Shown: positions 26,723 to 36,567 of the stretch, piece after piece
Layout: the number at the start of each line of letters is the position of its first letter
Position numbering within the stretch: the first letter of the stretch is position 1
Source: Sphingobium sp. SCG-1
GTDB lineage: Bacteria > Pseudomonadota > Alphaproteobacteria > Sphingomonadales > Sphingomonadaceae
NCBI RefSeq assembly: GCF_002953135.1
Contig: NZ_CP026372.1
Location: 3,831,501-3,895,500, forward strand
Direction: 5' to 3'
DNA: 64,000 nucleotides
Translations under genes and position numbers: made by a program
Notes under the pieces: model-generated
Databases searched by the model: none
What the model was told of the DNA's origin: nothing
Seen by the model: the letters and a program-made list of their open reading frames with translations, nothing else

Positions 26723-27559
26723 TCAGGCAACAAAACCAAATGGCTGGAGCCCCGGCTCGGCCTTAGCCAGCGCGTCCGCAACGCCCTGTGTGCCGGGAGT
26801 ATCTCGCCGGATTAGCGGCGCGTATTGGGTCGGCAGTGTCCATGCCAGATCAAGTCCGCTGGCGCGGACGCACTGCCCCGTGATCTGATCAGACAGATCG
26901 CTCAAGAGGAATGTCGCCACCGGAGCTATGTCTCGAACGTCGCCCATGCCGGGCGTACTGCTGTTCATGCGCGTCGAGGCTCGGGGTGACAAGGCATTGA
27001 CCCGAACACCATAGGCTTTCAGTTCCAATGCCCAGCTATATGTAAGGGAAATGAGGGCCGCCTTCGTCGCGCCATAGGCGCCGCGTCCTGCCAGACCAAA
27101 GGCTGCGCTCGACGCAAGATTGATGATTGATCCCCGTCGAGCCGCAAGCATATGCGGAGCAACCGCTGCAGCGCAGTGCATGGCTCCCAAAAGATTGACG
27201 CCAACCAGCCGCTCTGCCTCCGCGATCCGCTCCTCATTAATTGCCGCTATGTAGAAGACCGCAGCATTGTTGATGAGGCCATCGATTTTCCCGAACCGGT
27301 CTATGCACAGTTCCGCCAGTTCGCGTGCAGCGGTTGGATCGGCGACTGAATGGCCGCTCGCGACTGCTGATCCTCCATCTGCCTTGATGGCCTCAACCAC
27401 CTTTTGGGCCTCGGACAGATCTACGTCATTGACGATGACATGCGCACCGCAGGCAGCCGCATGACGAGCAAATGCCTCTCCGAGCCCCCGGCCCGCACCG
27501 GTGACGATAACGGCTTTGCCAGCCAGCCGGTCTTTATCGATGTCGTATTGGGCTGCCAT
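26723..27559 (-). CDS. short-chain dehydrogenase, hydroxyacyl-CoA DH-like
   Basis: A 278-residue SDR. Nucleotide motif VTGAGRGLG at 19-27, NNAA at 97-100, catalytic Ser near 150, Tyr162-x3-Lys166 (AYGATKAAL). The pattern and the C-terminal extension resemble the SDR domain of multifunctional (3R)-hydroxyacyl-CoA dehydrogenases. It lies 36 bp before the P450 gene and 23 bp after the atypical SDR, so the three are one operon. It could oxidise the P450 product to a ketone or act in beta-oxidation. Confidence 0.85.
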   Translation of the reverse strand: MAAQYDIDKDRLAGKAVIVTGAGRGLGEAFARHAAACGAHVIVNDVDLSEAQKVVEAIKADGGSAVASGHSVADPTAARELAELCIDRFGKIDGLINNAAVFYIAAINEERIAEAERLVGVNLLGAMHCAAAVAPHMLAARRGSIINLASSAAFGLAGRGAYGATKAALISLTYSWALELKAYGVRVNALSPRASTRMNSSTPGMGDVRDIAPVATFLLSDLSDQITGQCVRASGLDLAWTLPTQYAPLIRRDTPGTQGVADALAKAEPGLQPFGFVA

Positions 27560-27582
27560 TGATGAGGCCTTCTGCTGTAGCT

Positions 27583-28467
27583 TTAATATGCCGGCTTGCG
27601 ATCGAAGGGCGTGAGCTGAATCTCATGGCTCCAGCAAGATGGATGCTGGCCGTGCAGATAATGCACCGCCTCCGCGATCTTCATGGGGTCGATAAGGGAC
27701 AGCCCGCCCGCGAGTACGGCCGGCGTGCCTTTGCTCCCGCCTGTGGGCATCGCCCGAACCCCGGGTGAATCAATGCCACCATCGATGACAAGATTGACAA
27801 CATGAACGCCAAATTCCGAATATTCCTCTGTCAGCGCCTGCGCCAGATTGCGCATCATGACCCGCGGATAATAAAGCGAGCCGCCCGTACCGCGCTTCCG
27901 CCCGCGCAAGCATTCGGTATTGTTCGAGAAGAAGATTGATCCGCTTTGCCGCTCACGCATTGCCGGCAGCACTTCCTTGGCAACCAGGAATGGCCCCCGC
28001 GCCGCGATCTGGAGCGCGGTATCGAACATTTCGATGGGAAAATGTTCCAGCAGCTCCATCTCCTTGGGTAAGGTGCGGCCTTCCAGATAACCGGCGTTGT
28101 AGACCAGGACATCCGGATCCCCGCCTTCCTTACGTATGAGCTGGAAGGCCTCCTTGATCGAATCCTGCGATGTCACATCCAGTTCGACAATCATGCATGC
28201 ACCGCCCTGCGCCTCCACTGCTGCAGCAAGACCTTCCGCATTGGCGGCCGTGCGCGTAGTCATGACGACAAAATAGCCCTCCGCCGCGAACTTCTGAGCG
28301 ATCGCCCCGCCTATGCCCCAGCGAATACTGACGGGCACATCGCTGTCGTCCACAGCCGATCCGTGCGCCAGTTTCGTATTTGGGCCGTCAGCCTGCCATT
28401 TCGATGTCGCGCCTATGATAACAGCGACAGGGAGGTTCTTTACATTCTTCCTTCTTATGTCATTCAT
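27583..28467 (-). CDS. atypical SDR-like protein with loop insertion
   Basis: A 294-residue SDR-fold protein whose glycine-rich loop is interrupted. GATSKW (19-24) is followed by about 26 extra residues (25-50) before GIGGAIAQKF (51-60). The NAG motif is present (VYNAG, 122-126). Where a classical enzyme has Tyr-x3-Lys, this one reads LYYPR (198-202), with Arg in the Lys position and Tyr shifted. It is the first gene of the operon with the SDR and P450 downstream, divergent from the Baeyer-Villiger monooxygenase. It may be a dehydrogenase with altered chemistry or a non-catalytic binding protein. Confidence 0.75.
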   Translation of the reverse strand: MNDIRRKNVKNLPVAVIIGATSKWQADGPNTKLAHGSAVDDSDVPVSIRWGIGGAIAQKFAAEGYFVVMTTRTAANAEGLAAAVEAQGGACMIVELDVTSQDSIKEAFQLIRKEGGDPDVLVYNAGYLEGRTLPKEMELLEHFPIEMFDTALQIAARGPFLVAKEVLPAMRERQSGSIFFSNNTECLRGRKRGTGGSLYYPRVMMRNLAQALTEEYSEFGVHVVNLVIDGGIDSPGVRAMPTGGSKGTPAVLAGGLSLIDPMKIAEAVHYLHGQHPSCWSHEIQLTPFDRKPAY

Positions 28468-28720
28468 TTCTTGCAGTCCTCAGCGGCCGATCCGCATTTT
28501 TTGCTTTATCTACGGTTGGCGGGTTGGTGGCCGCCTATGATTCAGCGCCCCGTTCTTAGCCCTATCCGTTTCGAAACTAGACCACCGAGCCTCCCGTTGC
28601 CCCCATAAATTCCCAACGTTCAGTTCGCCAACCGATGATATGATCGCCGCACCAATGGCGGATTTGGCATTTAGGAATGTCTGTTTACAACAAGAACCAA
28701 CGCCGCCCTCGGGAGTGATA

Positions 28721-30514
28721 ATGGACGATTCAGCACCTGGCGTCTCAACAATCGACAATTTCGATGCAGACGTGCTTGCCAAAAAATATCAGGAAGAGCG
28801 CGAGAAGCGTCTGCGGGCTGAGGGCGCGCAGCAATATCGCGTAATCGATGCCGGTCTCGACGCGTTTTTGGACGATCCTTATGCCAAAGCCGAACCTTCG
28901 CGCGCGCCTCGCCACGATGAGGTCGAGGTAGCGATAGTGGGTGGTGGGTTCGGCGGACTCCTTACCGCCGCGCGGCTTCGCAATGCCGGGATTGACGATC
29001 TGCTGATGATCGATCGGGCCAGCGACTTCGGTGGCACATGGTATTGGAACCGCTACCCTGGCGTGGCCTGCGACATCGAAGCCTATATATATATCCCTCT
29101 TCTGGAAGAGCTTGGGAGCCTTCCCAGCCAGAAGTATGCGCCGGGCGGAGAGATACTGGGCTATGCCCAGCAGATCGCGAGACGCTATGAACTGTATGAA
29201 CGGGCCCTGTTCCAGACGACCGTGACCGGCATGGTCTGGAACAACGGGGCCGCGCGTTGGGAGATTTCTACCAATCGCGGCGATACGATCCACGCCCGCT
29301 TTGTCTGCATGTCACCCGGACCCTTTCCATGGCCTAAGCTGCCTGGGATCGAGGGTATCAAGTCCTTCAAGGGTAAGGCGTTCCATACCTGCCGCTGGGA
29401 TTACGATTATACTGGCGGTGCACCGGGACACCCCCTCCTGGATCGGCTGGGCGACAAGACGGTGGGCGTCATCGGTACAGGCGCCACAGCATTGCAGTGC
29501 ATCCCTCCCCTGGGCCGTAGCGCGAAGCAACTTTATGTTTTTCAAAGAACTCCGGCAACTGTCGGCGTCCGTGGAAACCAGCCCACGGATCCGGATTTCG
29601 CCGCAAGCCTGAAGCCTGGCTGGCAGAAGGAGCGGATGGATAATTTTAATGCCACTATCGCGGGCGAAGCCGTGGCGACTGACATGGTGAACGACTGCTG
29701 GAGCCAGTCGCTGGCGCGCCTCAATAGCCTGGCGGCCGACGATCCCGAAACACGCGAAAAACGGCAAATCGCCGACTTTCGTACAATGGAGGATCTACGC
29801 GCACGTGTGGAAGCCATCGTGGAAGATTCCGCAACGGCGGCGTCGCTCAAGCCTTGGTACAATCTGCTGTGCAAGCGGCCAGGCTTCCACGATGAATATC
29901 TGCAAACCTTCAACCTTCCCAACGTCACTCTTGTGGATACCGACGGGCAAGGGGTCGATCGGGTGATAGAGGATGGTGTGATCGCCAATGGGAAGGAATA
30001 TAAGCTCGACTGCCTAATTTACGCAACTGGCTTTGAGTTCCTGACCGACATCGATCACCGGCTAGGCTTCGACATCATAGGTCGGGGCGGCCGACACATA
30101 TCGGAACTTTGGCGAAACGGATTCAGCTCCTTATTCGGGCTGCACATGCGCGACTTTCCCAATTGCTTTATTCTGGGCAATGCACAGCAAGCTATCACGC
30201 CTAACTTCACCTACCTCTTCAACGAACTGAGCCAGCACATAGCGTTTCTTGTCTCGCACGCGCAGGCGCGCGGCATCCGAACGATGGAACCAACGCCAGA
30301 GGCGGAAAAAGCATGGGTCGACCGGGTCATGTCGTTCGCTGAGACCCGCCGTCGCTTCCAAAGGGATTGTACGCCAAGCTACCTCAATAACGAGGGACAG
30401 CTCGACGACCAGACCATTCGAAACGGATTTTTTGCGGGCGGAGCCACTGCCTACAACAACGCGCTCGCCGAATGGCGAATGGATGGATCATGGCCCGGAT
30501 TGGAATTAACCTAG
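28721..30514 (+). CDS. Baeyer-Villiger monooxygenase
   Basis: A 597-residue flavin monooxygenase. FAD motif GGGFGG near 74-79, Baeyer-Villiger fingerprint FKGKAFHTCRWD at 216-227 (FxGxxxHxxxWD), NADPH motif GTGATA at 252-257. The N-terminal extension of about 65 residues before the FAD motif fits the cyclopentadecanone / larger-ketone monooxygenase group rather than cyclohexanone monooxygenase. The start is set by GGGAG 5 nt before this ATG; the frame is open 27 codons more. It inserts oxygen next to a ketone to form an ester or lactone. It is divergent from the SDR-P450 operon, whose SDRs could supply the ketone. Confidence 0.9.
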   Translation: MDDSAPGVSTIDNFDADVLAKKYQEEREKRLRAEGAQQYRVIDAGLDAFLDDPYAKAEPSRAPRHDEVEVAIVGGGFGGLLTAARLRNAGIDDLLMIDRASDFGGTWYWNRYPGVACDIEAYIYIPLLEELGSLPSQKYAPGGEILGYAQQIARRYELYERALFQTTVTGMVWNNGAARWEISTNRGDTIHARFVCMSPGPFPWPKLPGIEGIKSFKGKAFHTCRWDYDYTGGAPGHPLLDRLGDKTVGVIGTGATALQCIPPLGRSAKQLYVFQRTPATVGVRGNQPTDPDFAASLKPGWQKERMDNFNATIAGEAVATDMVNDCWSQSLARLNSLAADDPETREKRQIADFRTMEDLRARVEAIVEDSATAASLKPWYNLLCKRPGFHDEYLQTFNLPNVTLVDTDGQGVDRVIEDGVIANGKEYKLDCLIYATGFEFLTDIDHRLGFDIIGRGGRHISELWRNGFSSLFGLHMRDFPNCFILGNAQQAITPNFTYLFNELSQHIAFLVSHAQARGIRTMEPTPEAEKAWVDRVMSFAETRRRFQRDCTPSYLNNEGQLDDQTIRNGFFAGGATAYNNALAEWRMDGSWPGLELT

Positions 30515-31238
30515 AGTCCTGACTCGACCAGGCTTTTGAAACCGAGGCCTACATTGATTGGGAAGCTCCGCTGAAAGCAGGAGACTCTTGCATCGTCGCG
30601 TGCGTCGTTCCGGCTATTGGACGAGGCGCGGGCGGCAGGCGAACTCTGGCTGCCGAAGAACCAACCCGGAGTGCGTAGGGTCGATGATCGCAGAATCAGA
30701 GCAAAAGTGCCAATCTGGCTGTAGCTGAGGAGCAATGCCGATGGCATCGGTCGTCCTGCTCATGCCTTTGCTGGATGAAGGCCGCCATGCGGGGTCCGGG
30801 TATGTAACGCCCACGAAGATGGAACCTACCAGATGACCGCGCCGATATCCCATGGAGAACCGTGGGCCTTTGCTCCCAGTAAAATAGTCGCATCGCGCCC
30901 GAGCGCTTCAACAGCGAAGAACAGTCTGCGGCCGTCTTCTTCGCTTAGCCGGTACATCCATTCTCAAGCGCACTTTAAGGCCGAGCATTAATTCGTCGTT
31001 CGGTAGGAAAAAGTTAAAAACACTTGTGTTCCGTCGGGCCGGAGGTTTGCGCGTCGGGTTCAGTCCCTCGAACAGAGACGTGTTCCTAATCTGTTGAAGA
31101 GCCGCAAACGTATAGCAGCTTTGAGATGGGGGTTTTCATATCTCCAACGGTCATTGGGTTTAAGGGCTGCAAGTAAGGATATCGCGGCTCTCCAAATCCA
31201 ATCGATAGAGTTAGCAAGAAAAGTAGGGGAGGAAGTTA
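30515..31238. other. 724-bp intergenic region, possible decayed sequence
   Basis: There is no confident gene between the BVMO and the TonB receptor. On the minus strand a 42-codon frame (from about 30968 down to 30840) starts MYRLSEEDGRRLFFAVEALG, and a second frame overlaps it further down. The joined reading looks protein-like but is broken, which could mean a gene remnant. The AT-rich last 250 bp should contain the receptor promoter. Confidence 0.35.
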
Positions 31239-33557
31239 ATGAACATTTCCGTAAGGCTGCGACGCCTGCTGATGGCGAGTGCTTGCACTGGTATCTTAAT
31301 CCACGCTCCGGCGGCGTTTGCGCAAACCGCGCCGAGTGCCGCTTCTCCACAAGCACCCGAAGCCGAACCACAAGCTGCGGAGCAAGGCTTGGGCGATATA
31401 ATCGTGACCGCGCAGAAGCGATCGGAAAATATCCGCGACGTGCCGATCAGCATAACCGCGCTATCGTCCGACACACTGACGCGGTCTGGCGTTACCAATA
31501 GCATGCAACTCACCTCGGTCGTGCCAGGTCTGAAGATGGACCGAGTTGGGCCTGCGACCATTCCCGCCATTCGCGGCGTTTCCACATTCGTCACCCAGCC
31601 CGGTACTGATCCGAACGTGGCAACTTATGTGGACAATATCTATATGTCGAGCGGCGCCGCGCTTTCGCTCGACCTGCCTGATGTGAGCCGTATCGACGTA
31701 CTGAAAGGCCCGCAAGGTACGCTTTTCGGTCGTAACGCTACGGGCGGCGCCATTCAGATCTTTACCAAAGATCCGCAGATGCAGGATCTGGGCGGTGATT
31801 TCAGTGCGAGCTACGGGCGCTTCGACGATTTAATTCTGAAGGGCTTTCTCACTGGCCCTATTATTGAAGATACACTAGCCGTAGGTGTCTCGGGCTACTA
31901 CGAGCGCGCCGATAGCTACTATAACAATCTCGTTCCCGGCGTTCGTCTCAACAAGATCAAGAATCACGCCTTCCGCGCCAAGATTTTGTTTACCCCAACC
32001 GACACCACACGGGTCTTGATCTCAGGTTTCACCGGCAAGCATTCCGATGCCTCCGCTGAGCTATGGTTCCCGCTCAATGGGATAACCTTAGCCAAGGCCT
32101 TCCCTGGTGCGGTCATTCCGACCAAGGCGTATGATGTCGCGACGAATGTCCCAATCCCGGAGACTTCAAAGACAGACAATGCGAGCATCCAGATCAGCCA
32201 GGAGACGTCGGTCGGCGATATCGATCTTCGCGCATCCTATTTTCGCGCGACGACCAAGGAAACGACGCCTGCATTCGCGGGTGCTCCGCCAGCACCGTTT
32301 ACTGGCGTAAATTATTACTTGACTACCCGTGACAAATCGAAATCCGTTGAACTCAATTTTGCATCGCGGAAATTTGGCGGATTCAGTTTCATCGCAGGCG
32401 CGAATTATTACTATAACCGCAACGTCTGGGATCCCAACAAAATTGTTACGGATCTCCCAGGCTCTGCATCTGCTGTGACGTTGACGGGTGGGCAACGCAC
32501 AAATGCCTATGCATTCTATGGCGAGGCTACCTATCAGTTGACCGATGCACTCAGCGTCATAGGCGGGCTTCGCTACAGTCATGAGAAACGAGACCTGATT
32601 GGGTCTTTTGTTTCAGGCGCAGTGGACGATGCACCCTTCTACGACTGGGGCAGCCGCACGTTCAACAGCCTGACCCAGCGCGCTTCGGTACGCTATGAGG
32701 CCTCCGCAAATACCAACCTCTATTTTACTTACAGCACTGGCTTTAAAAGCGGCAACTTCGACACGACGACTATACCGTTCGGGCAAACGCCGGCTCAGTG
32801 CGCGGCAGCCAATGCTGCAACGCCTGGATCTTGTGCGGCACCGATTTCGGTCAAGCCTGAGAAGATCACGGCCTTTGAAGTGGGCGTGAAATCTGCACCA
32901 AGCTCGTGGTTACACGTGGATGCGGCGCTCTTCGCCTATCGTCTGACCGACATCCAAATTTTGCTGTTTACCAACCGCTGCCTGAACGCCCCCTGCCCTC
33001 CCAATGCCACAACCAGCCTTGGTCAGTTGTCCAATGCGGCCGTGGCCAAGATGTACGGTGCAGAGGTCAATGTGGACGCCCAGGTTACAAACGAACTGCG
33101 TCTGACGGCCGGCATATCCCTGCTTGATGCGTCATTCTCCAGCTATGAAAACGCATCATGGAACCTTCCGAACGCCTCGGGAACAGGCCAGGTTCTGACG
33201 CCAGCCGCGTCTGCGACCGGTAAGCAGCTTCCCCGCGCGCCGAAGGCGACGATGAACGTGTCAGCGACATACACAAAGGAACTGGACGTCGGAAAACTTT
33301 CCTTCTCCGCGAATGGATATGCCTCCGAGCGCGTTTATTATGATGTCGGGAATGTTTATTCACAAAAGCCGTATGCCACCCTTGGCCTGAGCGCATCTTT
33401 CTCGCCAGCCGATCTTGAAGGCTTGACGGTGACACTCTGGGGTGAGAACGTTACCGATACCAAACGTATTCTTGGCAACTTCCTCAATTCGACTTGTGCC
33501 TGCGTTTCCTATGCACCGCCAGCTACTTACGGCGTCCGGGTAGGATATACTTTCTAA
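31239..33557 (+). CDS. TonB-dependent outer-membrane receptor
   Basis: A 772-residue receptor. A signal peptide runs to about residue 29 (MASACTGILIHAPAAFAQ). A TonB-box-like stretch GDIIVTAQKRSENIRDVPIS is near 50-70, and plug-domain motifs VDNIYM and LKGPQGTLFGRNATGGAIQI are near 130-170. A 22-strand barrel ends in the aromatic YGVRVGYTF. There is no N-terminal signalling (STN) domain. GGGGAGG lies 7 nt before the ATG. Such receptors in sphingomonads often import aromatic or terpenoid substrates as well as iron complexes. Its position beside the BVMO suggests uptake of that pathway's substrate. Confidence 0.92.
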   Translation: MNISVRLRRLLMASACTGILIHAPAAFAQTAPSAASPQAPEAEPQAAEQGLGDIIVTAQKRSENIRDVPISITALSSDTLTRSGVTNSMQLTSVVPGLKMDRVGPATIPAIRGVSTFVTQPGTDPNVATYVDNIYMSSGAALSLDLPDVSRIDVLKGPQGTLFGRNATGGAIQIFTKDPQMQDLGGDFSASYGRFDDLILKGFLTGPIIEDTLAVGVSGYYERADSYYNNLVPGVRLNKIKNHAFRAKILFTPTDTTRVLISGFTGKHSDASAELWFPLNGITLAKAFPGAVIPTKAYDVATNVPIPETSKTDNASIQISQETSVGDIDLRASYFRATTKETTPAFAGAPPAPFTGVNYYLTTRDKSKSVELNFASRKFGGFSFIAGANYYYNRNVWDPNKIVTDLPGSASAVTLTGGQRTNAYAFYGEATYQLTDALSVIGGLRYSHEKRDLIGSFVSGAVDDAPFYDWGSRTFNSLTQRASVRYEASANTNLYFTYSTGFKSGNFDTTTIPFGQTPAQCAAANAATPGSCAAPISVKPEKITAFEVGVKSAPSSWLHVDAALFAYRLTDIQILLFTNRCLNAPCPPNATTSLGQLSNAAVAKMYGAEVNVDAQVTNELRLTAGISLLDASFSSYENASWNLPNASGTGQVLTPAASATGKQLPRAPKATMNVSATYTKELDVGKLSFSANGYASERVYYDVGNVYSQKPYATLGLSASFSPADLEGLTVTLWGENVTDTKRILGNFLNSTCACVSYAPPATYGVRVGYTF

Positions 33558-33564
33558 CGGCATA

Positions 33565-33601
33565 ATGAAGGCGATCTGGCTTGTGGCCAGATCGCCTTCA
33601 T
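33565..33601 (+). terminator. perfect 16-bp hairpin after TonB receptor
   Basis: ATGAAGGCGATCTGGC, a 5-nt loop TTGTG, then GCCAGATCGCCTTCAT, starting 8 bp after the receptor stop. The stem is perfect and GC-rich. No U-run follows, but stability and placement support a terminator. Confidence 0.7.
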
Positions 33602-33809
33602 CGACTTAATGCTATAAGGCCGCAGAGTTCTGAAAAGACACGCCTCCTGGGCGGCGACCGTCACCATGATTTATCTTTCCGGCAACCCCCGGCAAATCTT
33701 GATCGCCCTTGATCAGATGACCACAGAGAAGCAGAAAGCGGCCCAGATTAGCGGCCGCCATCATTGCCGGTCGAGCAGTGTCCCCGCTCCACCGGCACAC
33801 CACGTGCTT

Positions 33810-35444
33810 CTATAGGATATCAGCATCTTCCAGGATGAGGTCGGCGGCAATCCAGGCCAGTGCCTGCGTCGGCGCATTGTTGTTTCCAGCCGTGGCCGTG
33901 GGAAATACCGACGCGTCAACTACGCGTAAATTAGACGCACCCCGAACACGCAAGCGGTTGTCGACGACATCGTCCTCTGCAGGACCCATCGCGCACGTCC
34001 CCAACGTATGATAGCCCCGTCCGCCCGTTTTTCGGGCGTAAGCAACGATTGCGTCATCATTCTCGAAGTCAGTTCCCGGCATCAACTCGGCTTTGACCAG
34101 AGTGGAGAATGGAGGCGTCGCTAATATCTCGTGAGCCTTGTGGAACATCTTTACGGTCAACGCCCGATCATGTTCGGTAGCAGGAAGACTTGGAACGAGG
34201 CGTGGTTGATCTCCTGTGGCAGGGCCAGTGATGTGAATGGACCCTGTGCTGGTAGGATACATCGGATATGTCACGAACATTGCCCCGCCGAAGCTATCGA
34301 CCTTGAGGCGGCCTGTATTTGGATCCGTAACAGAGGATGACAATGGGGTGAAATAGCCCTGTGTGTCGGGATGAGGCGATGTAGGATCGGATTTAAATAT
34401 GACCGAAAGATTATACGCTCCGAACGACATGACGCCTCGTCGCGTAAACAGATACTTGAAGCCGGTCCATGCTTGCTTAAGAAGGCTGTTCACCTGCTGG
34501 TTGTAGCCGGCGTTATCGTTTTTAAGCCGAACCTGGAACAGGATGCTGCCGCAGTGATCCTGCAGCTTTTCACCGACATTGGGACTCGCCACGCGCAGTT
34601 TCACACCGGCGGCGGCAAGGATAGCCGGATCGCCAATGCCGCTGCGTTCCAAGAGCATCGGGCTTTCAAGCGCGCCAGCGCAAACCAATACCTCGCGGCG
34701 AGCGAAAAATTGCACCGGCTTGCCGTTTCTTAACGCCTCTACACCTATTGCCCTTGTTCCTTCGAAACTGATCCGCTCAACCTCCGTTCGATCCAGAATG
34801 GTAAGGTTGCGCCGGCCGCGTGCATTGCCGAGGAAGGAACGTGCAGCGCTAACCCGGAGGCCGCGCCGAATATTCGAGCAGAGATACCCGACCCGTTCGT
34901 CGCCGCTCGAATTGACGTCCTCAACAAAGCCTATGCCATGTCGTGCCAAGGTTGCGATGAATATTTCGCTGACAGGCTCGCGCGGATGAGCGACACTTAT
35001 CGGCACCAAGCCGCTACCGCCGCGAACTGCGCTGCCCCCCATCTCATGGTTCTCCAGCGCTCTGAAGGCCTCCAAGAAGCGGCGCCAGTTCCATCCTTCG
35101 TTGCCCGCCTTTTCCCAGGCGTCATAGGCCGGTGCCCAACCGCGATTCCACATCATGCCGTTGATAGTCGTGGACCCGCCAACCACGCGCCCGCGCGGCC
35201 ATTCATCCGCGGCCCCGTCATCTGAGGGCGTGATCGTATAAAGCTTCGTATACCGGGGGTCCGTCATTGTATAATAGGCGTTCTTAGGCACCAGATGTGC
35301 AACGCTCCGGTCCGAACCACCTGCCTCGAGCAGCAGCACCCTTATTGAAGGGTTCTCACTCAATCGGTTCGCCAGAACCGAGCCGGCTGCTCCGCTCCCT
35401 ACGATGACATAGTCATAGGTAGGCTGGTCAACATCATCCTTCAT
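33810..35444 (-). CDS. GMC-family FAD oxidoreductase
   Basis: A 544-residue glucose-methanol-choline oxidoreductase. FAD motif GSGAAGSVLANRL near 16-28, GGSTTINGMMWNRG near 88-101, and the C-terminal catalytic region GGRGYHTLGTCAMG. It oxidises an alcohol to an aldehyde or ketone, possibly a terpenoid or aromatic alcohol. The start MKDDVDQPTYDYV gives the usual distance to the FAD motif; the frame is open 20 codons more and neither ATG has a strong ribosome binding site. A second GMC gene is at 57532. Its 3' end faces the terminator of the TonB receptor. Confidence 0.85.
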   Translation of the reverse strand: MKDDVDQPTYDYVIVGSGAAGSVLANRLSENPSIRVLLLEAGGSDRSVAHLVPKNAYYTMTDPRYTKLYTITPSDDGAADEWPRGRVVGGSTTINGMMWNRGWAPAYDAWEKAGNEGWNWRRFLEAFRALENHEMGGSAVRGGSGLVPISVAHPREPVSEIFIATLARHGIGFVEDVNSSGDERVGYLCSNIRRGLRVSAARSFLGNARGRRNLTILDRTEVERISFEGTRAIGVEALRNGKPVQFFARREVLVCAGALESPMLLERSGIGDPAILAAAGVKLRVASPNVGEKLQDHCGSILFQVRLKNDNAGYNQQVNSLLKQAWTGFKYLFTRRGVMSFGAYNLSVIFKSDPTSPHPDTQGYFTPLSSSVTDPNTGRLKVDSFGGAMFVTYPMYPTSTGSIHITGPATGDQPRLVPSLPATEHDRALTVKMFHKAHEILATPPFSTLVKAELMPGTDFENDDAIVAYARKTGGRGYHTLGTCAMGPAEDDVVDNRLRVRGASNLRVVDASVFPTATAGNNNAPTQALAWIAADLILEDADIL

Positions 35445-35714
35445 AAGTTCAAGACCATCTTTCAAAGAGATTGGGAGCGGGCAGGTTGCCCTAGCTTCCA
35501 ACATACCGAGCCAGTTAAGTGCTTTCGCCTGACCGGTCGCTGGACCTATGAATCTTCAAAAACAAACCGTCCAGATGGTATATTAATAATCGGCCCATGA
35601 CAAGATGATGTACGCCATTCCCAATCAAGATCGGTCTGAAATCGTGGCCTAAATGAGAGTATGAGGTTGGGGACATGCCTTATTCTGCTAATTTCAAAAT
35701 CGGGCGTCACACAT

Positions 35715-36371
35715 CTATTTTGACAAGTACTCCGCTAACATCTCGGCCATGTCATGCTCAAGTCGCCGAGAAAGCGGAAGATCTGTCTCCCATAAAGTAC
35801 GGACGGCAAGGCCCCGCACCGTTCCGTTGACCATGCGTACCGCATCGTAAGCGCGATCCCGCGACACACCGAATGCCATCAGCCGTTCCGCCCAGGCAAG
35901 CTCGGCTCTTTTTCGGAAGCCCCGGACAGATCCAAATATCGCATCCCTTAGTTCGGGATCTCGTGCACCTGAAATCGTGATGTCCAGTGTCACTGAAAAA
36001 GACTCGCCAAAGAAGAAGGCATGACTGTCTGAAATCAGATCACTTAGAGTTTCAACCAAGGTGGTGCGACGCTTAGAAGGACGTGCCTTTGCCTCTTCCG
36101 CATCGTAGAGCCCTTCGAACACTGCGACGATCAAGCCGACCTTAGTGGGGAAATGGTGCAGCAATGCGCCCTTTGAAACCCCTGCCCTCTCGATCACATC
36201 CGCTGTCCGAAAACCGGCCAAACCCCGTTGCTTTAAAATCGCCAATGCCGCTTCAAGCAGGCGCTGTCGCATGGTTTCGCTTCGCTCTGCTTGCGCCCGC
36301 CGCACCTTAATCGGCCGCGGCTCCTTCGCTACCTCAAGTGTCCTATCGTCTTGATCATTCTGTGCTCGCAT
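35715..36371 (-). CDS. TetR-family transcriptional regulator
   Basis: A 218-residue regulator. The N-terminal HTH is seen as RLLEAALAILKQRGLAGFRTADVIERAGVSKGALLHHFPTK (only key parts matter: TADVIERAGVSKGALLHHF). The C-terminal helical domain has a TetR_C-like pattern. The start MRAQNDQDD is chosen because the 27 codons before it look non-coding; the ribosome binding site is weak. It is divergent from the ECF sigma gene with about 200 bp between them. It may control the GMC gene (270 bp downstream on the same strand), the dehydrogenase operon, or itself. Confidence 0.82.
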   Translation of the reverse strand: MRAQNDQDDRTLEVAKEPRPIKVRRAQAERSETMRQRLLEAALAILKQRGLAGFRTADVIERAGVSKGALLHHFPTKVGLIVAVFEGLYDAEEAKARPSKRRTTLVETLSDLISDSHAFFFGESFSVTLDITISGARDPELRDAIFGSVRGFRKRAELAWAERLMAFGVSRDRAYDAVRMVNGTVRGLAVRTLWETDLPLSRRLEHDMAEMLAEYLSK

Positions 36372-36471
36372 TTGCTCTAACTCGGAAAAAAAGAGGAAGT
36401 ATGCGTAGCGCCCGAAGAACCGCCAGCGTCGCCCACCGATACTCAGCCTCAAACATGATTGTCTAGAGGCA

Positions 36472-36499
36472 TTGACATCCTTTCCCTGTGCGATTTACA
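36472..36499 (+). promoter_or_regulatory. candidate sigma-70 promoter for the ECF sigma gene
   Basis: TTGACA at 36472-36477, a 16-bp spacer, then TTTACA at 36494-36499, about 70 bp before the GTG start of the sigma gene. The -35 is consensus and the -10 is a partial match. Confidence 0.35.
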
Positions 36500-36567
36500 G
36501 TCCGGGTAGACGGCATGTTAATGATTCGATGCGGACGATCAGATCGCACGGACGAAGGAGAGGTGCA

